Notes under the pieces: model-generated
Databases searched by the model: none
The model's input: only the letters and a program-made list of their open reading frames with translations
Told to the model about the DNA's origin: nothing
Position numbers and translations under genes: made by a program
In this document: positions 13,291 to 21,628 of the stretch, in pieces
Position numbering within the stretch: position 1 is the first letter of the stretch
Layout of the letters: each line of letters begins with the position of its first letter
IMG/VR virus record: IMGVR_UViG_3300032278_000012
Span: 1 to 52,316 of that record
DNA: 52,316 bases
Origin: a virus
Strand: one strand, 5' to 3'

Positions 13291-13717
13291 CCCTTTTCCA
13301 GTATTTTTCAAAGATTTCGACCTCATCTCTATACGCTTCTCGTTCCCATGGTTGACTCATATATTGGTCATAAAGTATGTTTTTTCTCTCATTCCACCTC
13401 AAATTTGCCGATAAATCACCCTTCAAAAACTGTTTTGCATGGATTAATTCATGTCCAAGATTCAACATTATCTCATCGAAAGGAAAGTCCGAGTCTTCTG
13501 ACCCTCTTGCAATTTCTATTTCAACACTGTTTCGGTTTCCCCAACACAATGCATAGTAATTGTTCTCACATCTATTCACCACTTCAATGTCTATGTCAAT
13601 GGGTCTCATTGCTCGTGGCATGTAATGAAAGATCACGTCTCTCACATACTCTCTAATTCTTTTCTTCTGTGCAATCCGACCCTTGATTCCGACAAATATG
13701 TTCCAACCATCTACCAT
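13262..13717 (-). CDS. HExxH metallopeptidase-like protein, 151 aa
   Basis: HELIH at residues 89-93 within LNLGHELIHAKQFLKGD is a gluzincin-type zinc motif; a downstream WEREAYRDE supplies a candidate third ligand. Family members with this layout are putative zinc-dependent peptidases of small phage or plasmid type. Activity and substrate are inferred only from the motif. The start at 13717 overlaps the upstream gene by 7 bases. Confidence 0.55.
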   Translation of the reverse strand: MVDGWNIFVGIKGRIAQKKRIREYVRDVIFHYMPRAMRPIDIDIEVVNRCENNYYALCWGNRNSVEIEIARGSEDSDFPFDEIMLNLGHELIHAKQFLKGDLSANLRWNERKNILYDQYMSQPWEREAYRDEVEIFEKYWKRVDNASAIMR

Positions 13718-13947
13718 GGTAACATCGTCATCCCTATTTGTCTAAGAATAAACTCTATGATTATAAAGAAAACCCCACAAACTACGATCTGATAAAACCA
13801 CCACTTCCAACCAGTCAGTGACCTTGACCATTGTGCAAGTTTACTGTTATGTGCCTTGTCATATGCACCAGTTTTATTACCTATCTTTTCCGCCCAGTAA
13901 TTAGGGTCTACAAAATTCTTGATTGATTTTAAAAATTTAATAACCAT
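13711..13947 (-). CDS. Single-span membrane protein, 78 aa
   Basis: The N-terminal ~45 residues are soluble and basic (NKTGAYDKAHNSKLAQWSRS), followed by a hydrophobic segment at about residues 50-66 (FYQIVVCGVFFIIIEFIL). The start at 13947 (MVIKFLKSIK) is chosen because the longer frame overlaps the upstream gene further. No family recognised. Confidence 0.5.
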   Translation of the reverse strand: MVIKFLKSIKNFVDPNYWAEKIGNKTGAYDKAHNSKLAQWSRSLTGWKWWFYQIVVCGVFFIIIEFILRQIGMTMLPW

Positions 13948-14101
13948 TCTCTTCTTTCTCACACTGAAGCTCTTCATCTACTTCTTCACCACAAAATGGA
14001 CAGTTACAGATGTGATACCCACCATTACTATTCTCAGACATTTCATGTTCAATGACACTTTCTGATTGACACTTGTCACAATGTAAGAGAATTCTAATCA
14101 T
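13937..14101 (-). CDS. Zinc-ribbon protein, 54 aa
   Basis: CDKCQSESV near residues 8-16 and CNCPFCGEEV near 32-41 form two CxxC pairs. The ATG at 14101 overlaps the stop of the upstream gene by 8 bases. A small zinc ribbon of unknown partner. Confidence 0.5.
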   Translation of the reverse strand: MIRILLHCDKCQSESVIEHEMSENSNGGYHICNCPFCGEEVDEELQCEKEENGY

Positions 14102-14384
14102 TGTCTCTCCAACTTTTAGTGTCATAATCTTTTGGGATGTATTCATCCTCTGCTAATCCACTGTCTACCATAATTATGTTGTATAGATTTTCATACGTCT
14201 TCTTCTTTCCATCCATTGTTGCATATGGAAGTGCATCAAGTGTTGAATATGGAAAATCAAATCCTGCGGTCAGGATTCGAACTTCTTGAAACTCACGATC
14301 AATTTTATTGAACAGGTGTTTCCACCTCTCACAAATAATGTCTTGGTTCGCAGGAGTTGGTAAGTATAATTTATATTCCTTCAT
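14094..14384 (-). CDS. Hypothetical protein, 96 aa
   Basis: Soluble protein beginning MKEYKLYLPTPANQD. No catalytic motif seen. Its start overlaps the glutaredoxin gene by 14 bases, so both are co-translated. Function unknown. Confidence 0.55.
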   Translation of the reverse strand: MKEYKLYLPTPANQDIICERWKHLFNKIDREFQEVRILTAGFDFPYSTLDALPYATMDGKKKTYENLYNIIMVDSGLAEDEYIPKDYDTKSWRDND

Positions 14385-14649
14385 TGGTCACCCATTCTGC
14401 AAATTCAGTGTAACCACCGATGTAATTAAATTTATCAGTGTCGTAAAGAACCTCATTCAATACGTTGGCTTCCTTGAGTTCAATGATTTGAGGAAATGTC
14501 CTTGCATCAGGAAATTTCTCTTTGAGTTCTTCTCTAGTGAAATCTTCATCCAGTTGATGGTAGATGTAATCAATATTTTTATTGTGACACATCCTCTTGG
14601 CTGCATCACAAAATGGACAGTTTGGTTTACCCCATATCTCAATCATCAT
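14371..14649 (-). CDS. Glutaredoxin, 92 aa
   Basis: Begins MMIEIWGKPNCPFC, with the CPFC redox motif at residues 11-14 and the TFPQI cis-proline segment near 54-58, then GGYTEF. It is the size of phage glutaredoxins such as T4 NrdC. It can reduce the class I ribonucleotide reductase encoded downstream at 15860-20295. The ATG at 14649 overlaps the stop of the barrel-protein gene. Confidence 0.85.
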   Translation of the reverse strand: MMIEIWGKPNCPFCDAAKRMCHNKNIDYIYHQLDEDFTREELKEKFPDARTFPQIIELKEANVLNEVLYDTDKFNYIGGYTEFAEWVTNEGI

Positions 14650-15311
14650 CACCAAATGTATCCTATATTAAAAGACAAGATGTTGTCACTGAATGGGTCT
14701 TCCGTATAAATGTTCTTAAGACCTATCTTTACTTTGTCTGTCAACAAATAATCAAATGACGTTTCATTTCTAATTAACGGAGTGTTTGCAGATTCATAAA
14801 GAAACTTATTTGTGAACTTTACTTTGGGTGCAACTTTATAAAAGAACCAAAGACTGTTCCTTATGATAATCTCATCTTCATTTAACAAACCTATTGCAAT
14901 TTCATTACTCATTTTAATCTTTTCCGTTCTCAGGATTTTGTAACCCCAACCCATATTGATCTGCCGTCTAGAATCTAGGTCTCTGAATTCATTATAATCG
15001 TATCGAACTAATCCGAATACATATTGTTTTGTATCGAATTCATATCTCTGTTTGAATGCAATCAACCCTTTGTTCGTGATTGTTTGTTCATTTCTATCTT
15101 GATAACGATAATCAAATTCAATATCATTTTCAAATCTTTTACCTTGCCAAGAATAATCTACACTTGTGGTAAATGACAGATCACCATCGTCAAATTTACC
15201 ACCAAGATCAAATTGACCAGTGGCATTGGCTTGAGTTGATGCAATGAATAATATTCCAATTGCACAAACAGCACCAATTATTGCAAAGATACGTTCAAGT
15301 TTAGGACTCAT
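14649..15311 (-). CDS. Outer-membrane beta-barrel protein (DUF481-like), 220 aa
   Basis: A signal peptide (about residues 1-30, ending near ANA) is followed by alternating amphipathic strands rich in Asp, Arg, Tyr and Phe (DYSWQGKRFENDIEFDYRY; KQYVFGLVRYDYNEFRD). The C-terminus ends NIGYIW, an aromatic-terminated last strand suitable for BAM insertion. The pattern resembles DUF481 (YdiY-like) barrels. A phage copy could mask or alter the host surface, for instance to block superinfection; this is inference. Confidence 0.6.
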   Translation of the reverse strand: MSPKLERIFAIIGAVCAIGILFIASTQANATGQFDLGGKFDDGDLSFTTSVDYSWQGKRFENDIEFDYRYQDRNEQTITNKGLIAFKQRYEFDTKQYVFGLVRYDYNEFRDLDSRRQINMGWGYKILRTEKIKMSNEIAIGLLNEDEIIIRNSLWFFYKVAPKVKFTNKFLYESANTPLIRNETSFDYLLTDKVKIGLKNIYTEDPFSDNILSFNIGYIW

Positions 15312-15445
15312 CCCTGACCCCGATATGCTTTATATGATCTTCTTTTATTTTTATTCATTGTTGATGTACTAATTTTAGTTTTCCGTCCACGACCACCTCT
15401 TCCAATCGATGATGCTTTTTTATGTTGAACCCAAAACTTTTTCAT
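15308..15445 (-). CDS. Small very basic protein, 45 aa
   Basis: Read from the minus strand: MKKFWVQHKKASSIGRGGRG, then RKTKISTSTMNKNKRRSYK and AYRGQG. About a third Lys/Arg with a GRGGRGR motif. I recall near-identical small proteins in T4-like cyanophages but cannot check. Nucleic-acid binding is likely. ATGA overlap with the barrel gene. Confidence 0.6.
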   Translation of the reverse strand: MKKFWVQHKKASSIGRGGRGRKTKISTSTMNKNKRRSYKAYRGQG

Positions 15446-15657
15446 TCTTTCTCATTATTAAAGAGAGGCACACTGATATATTCACAATAAATATTCTCGT
15501 CATCACAAATTAGGATGTTCGTTCTTAACCCACATTTATCACCATCGCAACTGAGTTTGATTAGATGATCGTTGGGATAAATGTTTGCCCCACCTATGTA
15601 AGGAATAAGTGAACAACCCTGTAGCATTAACAGTAGTATAATTATAACTTTTGTCAT
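15442..15657 (-). CDS. Small lipoprotein, 71 aa
   Basis: MTKVIIILLLMLQGC is a signal peptide with lipobox LQGC (Cys15). The mature part has several Cys (SCDGDKCGL; CDDENIYCEY), so disulfides are likely in the periplasm. Starts by ATGA overlap with a tiny membrane-peptide gene. Function unknown. Confidence 0.55.
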   Translation of the reverse strand: MTKVIIILLLMLQGCSLIPYIGGANIYPNDHLIKLSCDGDKCGLRTNILICDDENIYCEYISVPLFNNEKE

Positions 15658-15740
15658 GTGTTTATCTTTATCACTCCTATCAGTGACACTAGAAATAACA
15701 CTACACTGAGACCAAAAATAATCTTCACTGCCTTATTCAT
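15654..15740 (-). CDS. Membrane peptide, 28 aa
   Basis: MNKAVKIIFGLSVVLFLVSL then IGVIKINT: a single hydrophobic span. It overlaps the genes on either side by four bases, consistent with coupled translation. Confidence 0.4.
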   Translation of the reverse strand: MNKAVKIIFGLSVVLFLVSLIGVIKINT

Positions 15741-15850
15741 ATTAATTTTCTCAACCAATATATACAAAAAGATAGGCAAGCACCTAAAACAATAATAACC
15801 CACCAAATAGAGAATCTATAATTTAATATCTTATCAATTAATTTCTTCAT
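15737..15850 (-). CDS. Membrane protein, 37 aa
   Basis: MKKLIDKILNYRFSIWW then VIIVLGACLSFCIYW forms one membrane span with a basic start. A good AGGAG ribosome-binding site precedes the ATG at 15850. It directly follows nrdB in the operon. Confidence 0.5.
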   Translation of the reverse strand: MKKLIDKILNYRFSIWWVIIVLGACLSFCIYWLRKLI

Positions 15851-15859
15851 CTTCTTCTC

Positions 15860-16957
15860 CTATAATTTAAATCCGTCAAAGGTATCGTCCTCTACGTCTT
15901 GTTTAATTCCACCAATGACATAAGATTCAATCTCTGTCTCTTGTGGTGCATTCTGTAACCCTCTACTAGTGAACCAATGTTGTGTCCATGGTAATGGATT
16001 ATTCGTGGAAGGAATATCGTATATAGGTTTTAGTCCAATTGCACGAAGTCTCCTGTTGCAAATGAATTCGATGTAATTCCCTAGAACCGTAGTGGACAAT
16101 CCAATAATTGAACCTTCCTTGAATAAGAACTCTGCCCAATCCTTTTCTGTTTTGACTGCCTCTTCATAGAGTTCATACACTTCCTTCTCACAATCTTTCA
16201 TGACCTTAGTCATGAGTTTATCCTTCTCAAATTTCTGATAATTCTTGATGATGTGTTGAGTGATTGCAAGATGTTGTGATTCATCTCTTGCAATCAAACT
16301 AATAATCTTTGCACTTCCTTCCATAAGTTTCAGTTCACCAAATGCAAAGGAACATGCGAATGAAACAAAAAATCTAATTCCCTCTAAGATGTTAACTGAT
16401 ACTAGGGTAAGGTAGAGTCCCTTATAAAGGTCGTATTCATCCACTTTTAGACCTAACAATTGTCTTCGTCCTAGTGCAATGAACTCATCATACTTTTTAG
16501 TGACCATTTCTGCTCGTTTAATGATTGCTGGTTCAGTAATTATGGTGTCGAACACATCACTTGGGTCTGCATAAACATTCTTTATGATATGAGTGTATGA
16601 CCTTGAGTGAATTGTTTCCATGAAGTCCCATGCAATAATAGAAGACTCAAGTTCAGGTAGAGAGACAAATGGTAGAAATGCTATGGATGGCCCTCTGCCC
16701 TGAACCGAGTCTAAAAGAGTTTGATATCTCAAATTGGAAGTGAAGATATGTTTTTGTGCATCATTCATTGTTTGAAAATCTACACGATCTTTCTGTAAGG
16801 ATATTTCTTCGGGTCTCCAAAAGAATCCTAATTGTTTCTGTGTGAGTTTGTCAAAGACAGGATACTTAAAGGTATCAAATCTCTGAGTGTTCAGTGGTTC
16901 ACCAAAGAACATCTTCTCTTTAGTGAAGTCTATATTTTTCTTGTTAAAAACTGTCAT
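15860..16957 (-). CDS. nrdB: Ribonucleotide reductase class Ia, beta subunit
   Basis: 365 residues from the ATG at 16957 (MTVFNKKNIDFTKEKMFFGE). Diiron-radical protein motifs are visible: AWDFMETIHSRSYTHI (Glu and His ligands), EGIRFFVSFACSF and ARDESQHLAI (EsxH ligands). It houses the tyrosyl radical that starts ribonucleotide reduction and pairs with NrdA (18004-20295). One oxygenase-like gene lies between the two subunits, and the stop of that gene directly precedes this start. Confidence 0.95.
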   Translation of the reverse strand: MTVFNKKNIDFTKEKMFFGEPLNTQRFDTFKYPVFDKLTQKQLGFFWRPEEISLQKDRVDFQTMNDAQKHIFTSNLRYQTLLDSVQGRGPSIAFLPFVSLPELESSIIAWDFMETIHSRSYTHIIKNVYADPSDVFDTIITEPAIIKRAEMVTKKYDEFIALGRRQLLGLKVDEYDLYKGLYLTLVSVNILEGIRFFVSFACSFAFGELKLMEGSAKIISLIARDESQHLAITQHIIKNYQKFEKDKLMTKVMKDCEKEVYELYEEAVKTEKDWAEFLFKEGSIIGLSTTVLGNYIEFICNRRLRAIGLKPIYDIPSTNNPLPWTQHWFTSRGLQNAPQETEIESYVIGGIKQDVEDDTFDGFKL

Positions 16958-16958
16958 C

Positions 16959-18041
16959 TTATCCACCCTTCTTTGTTGCTGGATAATTGTTTTCGGGTCG
17001 TACATAGTCAGGTGAAACTTCTGATGGTTTTTTGATATATTTCTCAGATTTATGAGGTCTCTTCACTTCGTCAAATGTGAAGTTATTGATATACTTTGCC
17101 ACCTCTTCTGAGTCCATTCCTTCATAAACATTAAGAAGCCAGTCTGCCATTCTCTTCTTCTCAGGTGATTCATCGTCAGTATCATAACGATTCCGTCTTC
17201 CATCAAAATCTAACACTGTTCTAGGTTCTGCATTTATTCCTGCTTTGTTATCCCATGTCATCTCATAGGTTGCATCAGGCATCTCTCTGACCTTACCTAA
17301 GTCATTAATGAAATGAAGAAAGACATGATAACTATACTCACCTAATAAATAATCTCTCCAATGTGCAATGTTCGGGCCTTGGTAAACGAAGATGTCGCCT
17401 GGCTCTAAATCAAAACGAACTGAACCTGCCTCTACTCTATCCCTATTTTTTAATGCTTGGGTTTCTTCATACAATGTCTCTTGGTCTTTTCGTTTTAGTA
17501 TCCAATTCTCAGTTGAGTTGCCCCATAGTGTCCATGGAGTGTTATCATCTGTCTTATAATCCAAACAGAGAGTGACACTTATTTCACATGATGGTCTATC
17601 TGAATGTGCTTTGAGATATGCACCTCGATAATATTTTCTTGTATAAGAATAGGTCTCTCTTAATTTGAGATTGAGATAATCTCTTAGTTTATTTCTGACA
17701 TAGTGGTGAAGTGCAACTGCTGGTGGGAAACAGTAGGCACCGTGTGATTTTTCTAATGAACTTTGAGGAGATTCTTGAATGATGTCTACTTCTCTGTCAC
17801 CAAAGTATAATTTTTGTTGATCAGGATTATTCTCAATGACTTTCCATGCATCCAAAGTCATCGTGATAATCTCTTTAGGGATAAAATCTTTTAGAACAAT
17901 ATATCTATCGTTAACAAAATCTAGTGTGGTTTGATCAGTGAATCCAGTGTAAGGAGTCTCCTTATCTGAATGTTCATCATGAACCTTTTCTTTTATTCTC
18001 TTGTCATATCGCGCAAGTTTCGCACTCGTCACCGTCATCAT
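16959..18041 (-). CDS. 2OG-Fe(II) oxygenase-like protein between nrdA and nrdB, 360 aa
   Basis: Contains RGAYLKAHSDRPSCEISVTL (HxD metal ligands) and LEPGDIFVYQGPNIAHWRDY (distal His) with YHVFLHF, a cupin/double-stranded beta-helix pattern. The C-terminal ~110 residues are charged and may be disordered. It overlaps the end of nrdA by 38 bases. Similar large oxygenases occur in marine T4-like phages; the substrate is unknown. The position within the nrd cluster suggests joint expression rather than a proven role in reduction. Confidence 0.65.
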   Translation of the reverse strand: MMTVTSAKLARYDKRIKEKVHDEHSDKETPYTGFTDQTTLDFVNDRYIVLKDFIPKEIITMTLDAWKVIENNPDQQKLYFGDREVDIIQESPQSSLEKSHGAYCFPPAVALHHYVRNKLRDYLNLKLRETYSYTRKYYRGAYLKAHSDRPSCEISVTLCLDYKTDDNTPWTLWGNSTENWILKRKDQETLYEETQALKNRDRVEAGSVRFDLEPGDIFVYQGPNIAHWRDYLLGEYSYHVFLHFINDLGKVREMPDATYEMTWDNKAGINAEPRTVLDFDGRRNRYDTDDESPEKKRMADWLLNVYEGMDSEEVAKYINNFTFDEVKRPHKSEKYIKKPSEVSPDYVRPENNYPATKKGG

Positions 18042-20295
18042 CTACCTCAATTCCAACAGGAAGGTCTTCCTGTATTACATCCTCTATTTTTCCATCCATT
18101 GTATTCTGATAATATGCAGTCTTCCATCCATATTTATATGTAGTCAACAAGTCCTTTGCCATGACTGAGATTGGCACCTCATGATTATCATAATGTTCGG
18201 GATTGTATGACCAATTTCCACTGATGGACTGATCAAAAAACTTTTGCATCACTGAAACAATATTAATATACCCCTCATTGTCTTTCATATCCCATAATAA
18301 TGTATAATTATTCTTCAAATGTTGATACTGTGGAACCACCTGTTTTAAAGTTCCCCTTTTACTCTTTTTAACACTGATATAGTCTCGTGGGGGTTCTACT
18401 CCATTCGTTGCATTAGAGACCACTGAGGAGCTCTCAGAGGGCATCTGAGAAGATAGTGTAGAGTGTCTTAGACCATGGTCTAAAATTGACTTTCTGAGCT
18501 TCTCCCAGTCACATTTTAACTTAAATTTACCCAATGTATCCACATCTTTCTTATAGGTATCAATGGGTAGTATTCCTTGTGAATACTTGGTTCTATCGAA
18601 CCACTCACATGCACCTTTTTCTTCTGCAACTGCATTAGACGCCTTCAATAATGAATACTGAAACTGTTCAGACAGTTCATGGACTAAATCTAATGCAACA
18701 GGGTCTTCATATTTGACCTTATTCTTTGCAAGAAAATGTGCAAGTCCAATATAACCAATACCCAATGAACGTCTGTTTTGGGTTGAAACCTCTGCAGCCT
18801 TCACTGGGTATTTTTGATGATCTATCAGTTCTTCAAGACCTCTCACTGATAAATCACACAAGTTATCAAGTTCTTCTAACTTAATAATTCCAACATTAAT
18901 TGCACTTAAAATGCAGAGTGCAATCTCTCCCTCTCCATCAATATGTTGAATCGGGTCTGTTGGTAAAGTAATCTCTTGACAAAGATTTGACATGTTCACT
19001 TTGTCAAGAAAACTACTATGAGTATTGGCATGATCTATGTTCATGACATAGATTCTACCTGTCTCTGCTCTTTCTTTTAAGATATCAGTGATCAGTTCTC
19101 TTGCACTAACTTTCTTCTTAGGTATGGAAGTTGCTCTTTCATACTTCTCATAAAGTTCATCAAACTCATCTGTTCCAAATGCCTCATAGAGACCTTCGAC
19201 ATGATGAGGTGAGAATAATGTAATATCTTGATTGTTAAGGAACCTTTCATAAAAGAGTTTAGACATCTGAATTGAGTAATCCAGTTTCCTTACTCTGTTG
19301 TCTTCGGTTCCTTTATTGTTCTTTAGAACAATAATATCTTCAATCTCTTGATGCCAAATTGGAAAATGCACGGTTGCACTTCCACCTCTAACACCATTCT
19401 GAGTGCAACATCTAACTGTTGACTCATATTTTTTTAAGAAGGGGATCACTCCTGTGTGTTGGACTTCTCCACCCCTTATCTTTGATCCTAATCCTCTAAT
19501 CCTTCCTGCGTTGATTCCAATACCTGCTCTCTGTGCAACGTATTTTCCAATTGCATTGTCTGATGAGAATATTGAATCAAGTGTATCATCTACATCCACT
19601 AAGACACAACTTGCAAATTGTTTAAGTGGTGTTCTTACCCCTGCCATGATTGGAGTTGGTATGTTAATTTTAAATGTTGAAATTGCATCATAATATCTCT
19701 TGACGTAATCTAAACGAGTCTCTTTCGAATATCTCTGAAAGAGTGTCATTGCAATTAACATATACATGAACTGTGGTGTTTCAAAAACATGACCTGATGA
19801 TCTATCTTGAACCAAATACTTGTCTACAATTTGTTGAAGACCTGCCCAAGTGAAATCTAAATCTCTACCATGTTTAATGTATGCGTCCAGTGATTCTATC
19901 TCTGAACTGGAATACTTTCTTAAAATCTCACCATCGTAAACACCCTGTGTGATGTTTCTTTCTACGATGTCTAATAATGACGGATAAATCTCTGCATCTT
20001 TCCACTTAGTGTTGAATACCTGTTTCTGAATTGCAAACAATAAAAGTCTTGCCGCAACGAATTGGTAATTAGGATTGTCTAATGAAATTAAGTCTGATGC
20101 AGATCGGACTAAAATGTTTTGAATGTCCTTAGTGGTGATACCATCGTAGAATTGTAAACCACTGTTCATTTCTACTAATGATTCACTAACCCCTGTGATT
20201 CCTCTACAGGATTTTTCTACCATTCTATGAATCTTTTCTAAGTCTATCCCGACTCTCTTTCCATCGGACTTAATGACCTTCATTTCTGAATTCAT
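18004..20295 (-). CDS. nrdA: Ribonucleotide reductase class Ia, alpha subunit
   Basis: 763 residues, full length for phage NrdA. An ATP-cone-like N-terminus (VIKSDGKRVGIDLEKIHRMV) is followed by the catalytic barrel (PTPIMAGVRTPLKQFASCVL; NLCQEITLPT) and SSQMPSESSSVVSNATNGVE, where substrate and radical-transfer residues lie. It ends DDGDECETCAI, giving the redox-active CxxC that glutaredoxin would reduce. Start at 20295 or Met5 (20283). It overlaps the primase gene by four bases. Confidence 0.96.
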   Translation of the reverse strand: MNSEMKVIKSDGKRVGIDLEKIHRMVEKSCRGITGVSESLVEMNSGLQFYDGITTKDIQNILVRSASDLISLDNPNYQFVAARLLLFAIQKQVFNTKWKDAEIYPSLLDIVERNITQGVYDGEILRKYSSSEIESLDAYIKHGRDLDFTWAGLQQIVDKYLVQDRSSGHVFETPQFMYMLIAMTLFQRYSKETRLDYVKRYYDAISTFKINIPTPIMAGVRTPLKQFASCVLVDVDDTLDSIFSSDNAIGKYVAQRAGIGINAGRIRGLGSKIRGGEVQHTGVIPFLKKYESTVRCCTQNGVRGGSATVHFPIWHQEIEDIIVLKNNKGTEDNRVRKLDYSIQMSKLFYERFLNNQDITLFSPHHVEGLYEAFGTDEFDELYEKYERATSIPKKKVSARELITDILKERAETGRIYVMNIDHANTHSSFLDKVNMSNLCQEITLPTDPIQHIDGEGEIALCILSAINVGIIKLEELDNLCDLSVRGLEELIDHQKYPVKAAEVSTQNRRSLGIGYIGLAHFLAKNKVKYEDPVALDLVHELSEQFQYSLLKASNAVAEEKGACEWFDRTKYSQGILPIDTYKKDVDTLGKFKLKCDWEKLRKSILDHGLRHSTLSSQMPSESSSVVSNATNGVEPPRDYISVKKSKRGTLKQVVPQYQHLKNNYTLLWDMKDNEGYINIVSVMQKFFDQSISGNWSYNPEHYDNHEVPISVMAKDLLTTYKYGWKTAYYQNTMDGKIEDVIQEDLPVGIEVDDDGDECETCAI

Positions 20296-21317
20296 ATCTT
20301 TTTATACTCCGTCAATTTCAGTTTTGCTGAAAGACCATCAAATATTGAAGTATTAATAATATCAAGAATCACACTCTGACTTAACCCATTCATAATCATT
20401 TCATTAACATCTTTTAAATCACTCACCCTTTTGTCGTTCCATATACAAACTTTATAACCAAGATCAATCACCTCTTTAAGTTTTTTGACTATCTCTCTAC
20501 TACGAGGTTCATTATCAAAAATGATTACTGCATTGTCTTTGATACTATTGTCTAATTTCTTAAAGTCACTACCACCGACTGCAATACTGTTTGGTAGGAA
20601 TAAACTGTCTATCGGCCCTTCTGTCACATAGACGGTTTTAGTTTTGTCCACTCTATTAATGTTGTAGATAAGTGGAACATCCTCTAGGAATTTCATTGTT
20701 AAGTATCTTAATGGTGAGTCATTAATCGCTCGACCTGATACTCCAACTAATTCCCCACTCTCTGAAAAGAATGGCAATACGATTCTTGGGTCATTTCCTA
20801 AAACTCTATCTTCATATTTCTTCGATAAATTCGACAAATGTTGTGAATTATCGACATAGAAGAGTTCTTTTATTTTCTCGTCAGGAATCTTTCTGTGTTG
20901 AAGATAATCTCTAGAAACAATCTTGTCCCATGCTGGCCAACAGACTGCCCTGAGTGTCTCAACACTGATATTTAGTAAATCTTGTTTTGGAGTAAACTTG
21001 AATTCGTTGGAAGAAGGCATCTTTTTTACCTTCGGTGTTACCCCTGATTCTTTTAACCATTCAACCAAATATTCTCGATGAATGGTAGGGAAATTATCCT
21101 TAAGAAAATGGACTGTAGAGGTTGCCTTGCCACAATTGTGACACTTATAGACAAAGTTTTGTTCCACCACAAAATGATATCCCCTCGCTTTGTAGTCATT
21201 CTTTTTAGAATCACCACAATAGGGACATCTGTGATTTAATGTATTATCACCCTTCCATTTGGCTTGATCCAAGTGAACCAATGCCATAGAAAGATACTTT
21301 CTTTCTAACCATAGCAT
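20292..21317 (-). CDS. DNA primase (T4 gp61-like, zinc finger plus TOPRIM)
   Basis: 341 residues. A zinc-binding domain (HRCPYCGDSKKNDYKARGYH; FVYKCHNCGKATSTVHFL) is followed by a catalytic region with DPRIVLPFFSESGELVGVSG, VYVTEGPIDSLFLPN (TOPRIM Glu) and AVIIFDNEPRSREIV (TOPRIM DxE-like). It makes RNA primers for lagging-strand synthesis with the DnaB-type helicase at 37079-38467. The start lies almost on the expected transcription start of the upstream promoter; Met11 (21287) is an alternative. Confidence 0.85.
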   Translation of the reverse strand: MLWLERKYLSMALVHLDQAKWKGDNTLNHRCPYCGDSKKNDYKARGYHFVVEQNFVYKCHNCGKATSTVHFLKDNFPTIHREYLVEWLKESGVTPKVKKMPSSNEFKFTPKQDLLNISVETLRAVCWPAWDKIVSRDYLQHRKIPDEKIKELFYVDNSQHLSNLSKKYEDRVLGNDPRIVLPFFSESGELVGVSGRAINDSPLRYLTMKFLEDVPLIYNINRVDKTKTVYVTEGPIDSLFLPNSIAVGGSDFKKLDNSIKDNAVIIFDNEPRSREIVKKLKEVIDLGYKVCIWNDKRVSDLKDVNEMIMNGLSQSVILDIINTSIFDGLSAKLKLTEYKKI

Positions 21318-21323
21318 TATACT

Positions 21324-21352
21324 ATTATACTATGATTAGGGTATCTTTACAA
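21324..21352 (-). promoter_or_regulatory. Promoter before the primase/nrd operon
   Basis: TTGTAA (21347-21352, four of six), a 17-base spacer, then a perfect TATAAT (21324-21329). A second TATAAT overlaps the start codon (21316-21321). It would drive primase, nrdA, the oxygenase and nrdB with little or no leader. Confidence 0.5.
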
Positions 21353-21359
21353 GATGGTT

Positions 21360-21590
21360 TTAGGTTATTTCTGCAAGTCTTGCGTCGAGTTTTGCAATTT
21401 GAGTATTATAAGACTCCATTGCTACATCGTAAGATGCAACTGCAGCTTCAAGTGCTTCATCTTCCAAATCATCACCATATGAAGGAACTTCTAGTTCTTC
21501 TTTGGCTGCTGTAAGTTTAGCAATTTCTTCTGAATGATCTACTTCTACTTCTTCTGTTACTTCTTCGACTACTGTTTCTTCGTCTGCCAT
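21360..21590 (-). CDS. Acidic coiled-coil protein, 76 aa
   Basis: The first ~25 residues are nearly all Glu and Val (EETVVEEVTEEVEV); later helices (AKLTAAKEELE; QIAKLDARLAEI) are coiled-coil-like. Starts after CGGAG and 29 bases downstream of a CATAAATA late-type element. Possibly a virion accessory protein. Confidence 0.55.
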   Translation of the reverse strand: MADEETVVEEVTEEVEVDHSEEIAKLTAAKEELEVPSYGDDLEDEALEAAVASYDVAMESYNTQIAKLDARLAEIT

Positions 21591-21618
21591 GATTACTCCG
21601 TTATTAAAGTTTATTACT

Positions 21619-21626
21619 TATTTATG
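21619..21626 (-). promoter_or_regulatory. Late-type promoter variant CATAAATA
   Basis: Seven of eight bases match the T4 late core TATAAATA, with good spacing to the acidic coiled-coil gene. Support comes from the recurrence of T/CATAAATA before likely structural genes here. Confidence 0.35.
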
Positions 21627-21628
21627 TA

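Noticed and set aside
18004-20295. Plus-strand ORF of 96 codons opposite nrdA (19403-19693)
   Set aside because: It lies fully within nrdA on the opposite strand with hydrophobic, low-complexity translation and no signals; a shadow frame.
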